NCBI GenBank assembly: GCA_023415035.1
Contig: JAEZLX010000243.1
Location: forward strand, 1 to 6,022
Source: Pseudomonadota bacterium
GTDB lineage: Bacteria > Pseudomonadota > Gammaproteobacteria > Burkholderiales > Burkholderiaceae_C
Length of the DNA stretch: 6,022 nt
Reading direction: 5' to 3'
Part shown: piece after piece, positions 5,097 through 6,022 of the stretch
How the letters are laid out: every line of letters begins with the position of its first letter
Position numbering within the stretch: position 1 is the stretch's first letter
Notes under the pieces: generated by a model
Told to the model about the DNA's origin: nothing
What the model saw: the letters and a program-made list of their open reading frames with translations, nothing else
The model's database searches: none
Program-made: the position numbers and the translations under genes

Positions 5097-6022
5097 TTAT
5101 TGCAGCCGGATACCCGCATCCTTCACGACACGGCCCCACTTTTCCCGGTCCTCGCGGATCAGGGCGCCCATCTCGGCCGGCGTGCTCGACACGGCGCGGA
5201 TCGCCAGCGGCGAGAAGCGCTGCTGCACCTCGGGCGATTTCAGCGCCTTTTCAGTCTCGGCCTGGAGCTGGTTGACGATGGACTCGGGCGTGCCGGCTGG
5301 CGCCACCAGGCCGAACCACGAGACGATCTTCACAGTGGGCAGGCCCGCCTCGGCGGTCGTGGGCACATCGGGCAGATCGGCCATGCGGGTCGGGCTGGTC
5401 ACGGCCAGCGCGCGCATCTTGCCCGCGCGGATGTGCGGCAGCACCGCCGGCGGCGTCTCGATGCCACCGGTCACCTGGCCGGAGAGGATGGCCGTGGCCG
5501 ACTCGGCACCACCCTTGTAGGGAACGTGCAGCGCCTGCACGCCGGCCTCGCGCTTGAACAGTTCGGCCGCCAGGTGCGGCGTGGTGCCGTTGCCCGGCGA
5601 ACTGAAAGACAGATCGCCCGACTTGCCCTGCGCCACCAGTTCCTTCACCGACCTGGCCGGCACCGAGGCATTGACCGTGACGATCAGCGGCATGTCGCCC
5701 ACCAGGGACACCGGCGCGAAGTCCTTGACCGGATCGAAGCCCAGCTGCGGGAAGATCCACTCGTTGATCGTGAGGATGCTGCCCGTGGCCAGCAGCAGGG
5801 TGTAGCCGTCGGCGGGGGCCTTGGCCACGGCTGCGCTGCCGATGTTGCCACCCGCTCCCGGCCGGTTCTCCACCACGAAGGTGCCGTTCATGGATCTGGA
5901 CAGCTGCTCGCCCAGCACACGGGCCATCACGTCCACCGGGCCACCCGGCACGAACGGGACGACGATGCGCACCGGCTTGGACGGATAGGCCGGCTGCGCC
6001 ACGGCGGGAGCCGCGGCGAAAC
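5097..6022 (-). CDS. Bug-family (TctC-like) tripartite tricarboxylate transporter substrate-binding protein, 5' end outside window
   Basis: This is a periplasmic solute-binding protein of the Bug family, related to TctC. Such proteins capture small carboxylates or similar ligands, sometimes for a TctAB transporter and often as orphans. The mature part starts near QPAYPSKPVRIVVPFVPGG and contains the family signatures VVENRPGAGGNIGSAAVAKA, PADGYTLLLATGS, HVPYKGGAESATAILSGQV and PDVPTTAEAGLP. About 300 residues are in view, nearly the full mature length, ending at TAA 5097-5099. At the window edge the frame reads FAAAPAVA, the end of a Sec signal peptide with a likely cut after AVA, so the true start lies beyond 6022. 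The GTG at 6000-6002 falls inside that signal and is unlikely to be the start. No TctA or TctB gene is in view, and the ligand cannot be predicted. Confidence 0.95.
   Translation of the reverse strand, partial: FAAAPAVAQPAYPSKPVRIVVPFVPGGPVDVMARVLGEQLSRSMNGTFVVENRPGAGGNIGSAAVAKAPADGYTLLLATGSILTINEWIFPQLGFDPVKDFAPVSLVGDMPLIVTVNASVPARSVKELVAQGKSGDLSFSSPGNGTTPHLAAELFKREAGVQALHVPYKGGAESATAILSGQVTGGIETPPAVLPHIRAGKMRALAVTSPTRMADLPDVPTTAEAGLPTVKIVSWFGLVAPAGTPESIVNQLQAETEKALKSPEVQQRFSPLAIRAVSSTPAEMGALIREDREKWGRVVKDAGIRLQ

Noticed and set aside
5054..5119. An N-terminal extension of DUF924 to 5119.
   Set aside because: It would overlap the Bug gene's end, adds residues unlike the family, and bypasses the strong ribosome site at 5061-5066.
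6000..6002. A GTG start for the Bug protein.
   Set aside because: The frame continues to the window edge as FAAAPAVA, a signal-peptide end. Starting at this GTG would remove the export signal that these periplasmic proteins need.

Overview
The window looks like chromosomal DNA of a GC-rich betaproteobacterium, most likely Burkholderiales and probably Alcaligenaceae (Bordetella/Achromobacter-like). The main support is a Bug-family (TctC-like) periplasmic solute-binding protein at the right edge, a family greatly expanded in that order, together with the high GC content and the DUF924 and DUF1653 proteins. No sequence search was possible, so the taxonomy is an inference from protein families.

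Layout, left to right. (1) 59-538 (+): a small protein with an N-terminal DUF1653 domain and a C-terminal cysteine-rich 'oxidoreductase-like' motif. (2) 565-2556 (-): a large membrane O-acyltransferase (AT3 fused to SGNH), convergent with gene 1, with visibly lower GC than its neighbours and no partner genes in view. (3) 2688-3782 (-): a radical SAM protein of the SplB-like PA0069 family. (4) 3847-4458 (+): DNA-3-methyladenine glycosylase I (tag), divergent from gene 3. (5) 4475-5053 (-): a DUF924 protein, convergent with tag. (6) 5097-6022 (-): the Bug solute-binding protein, cut by the window edge within its signal peptide and lying 43 bp upstream of DUF924 on the same strand.

The most interesting signal is in the 64-bp gap between genes 3 and 4. 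It holds a near-ideal LexA (SOS) operator, TACTGTTTTTATTTACAGTA at 3790-3809, with perfect 10-bp arms (3786-3795 and 3804-3813). Promoter-like elements for both genes overlap its two arms, so one LexA site could repress a divergent pair: a base-excision repair glycosylase and a radical SAM protein related to spore photoproduct lyase. SOS control is a natural fit for the radical SAM gene. It would be unusual for tag, which is regarded as constitutive in E. coli. The operator lies almost against the radical SAM start codon, and no Shine-Dalgarno sequence is visible there.

The other genes look like ordinary chromosomal content with no clear shared pathway. No tRNA, rRNA, CRISPR array, insertion sequence or long repeat was seen. 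Every gap between genes is shorter than about 140 bp.
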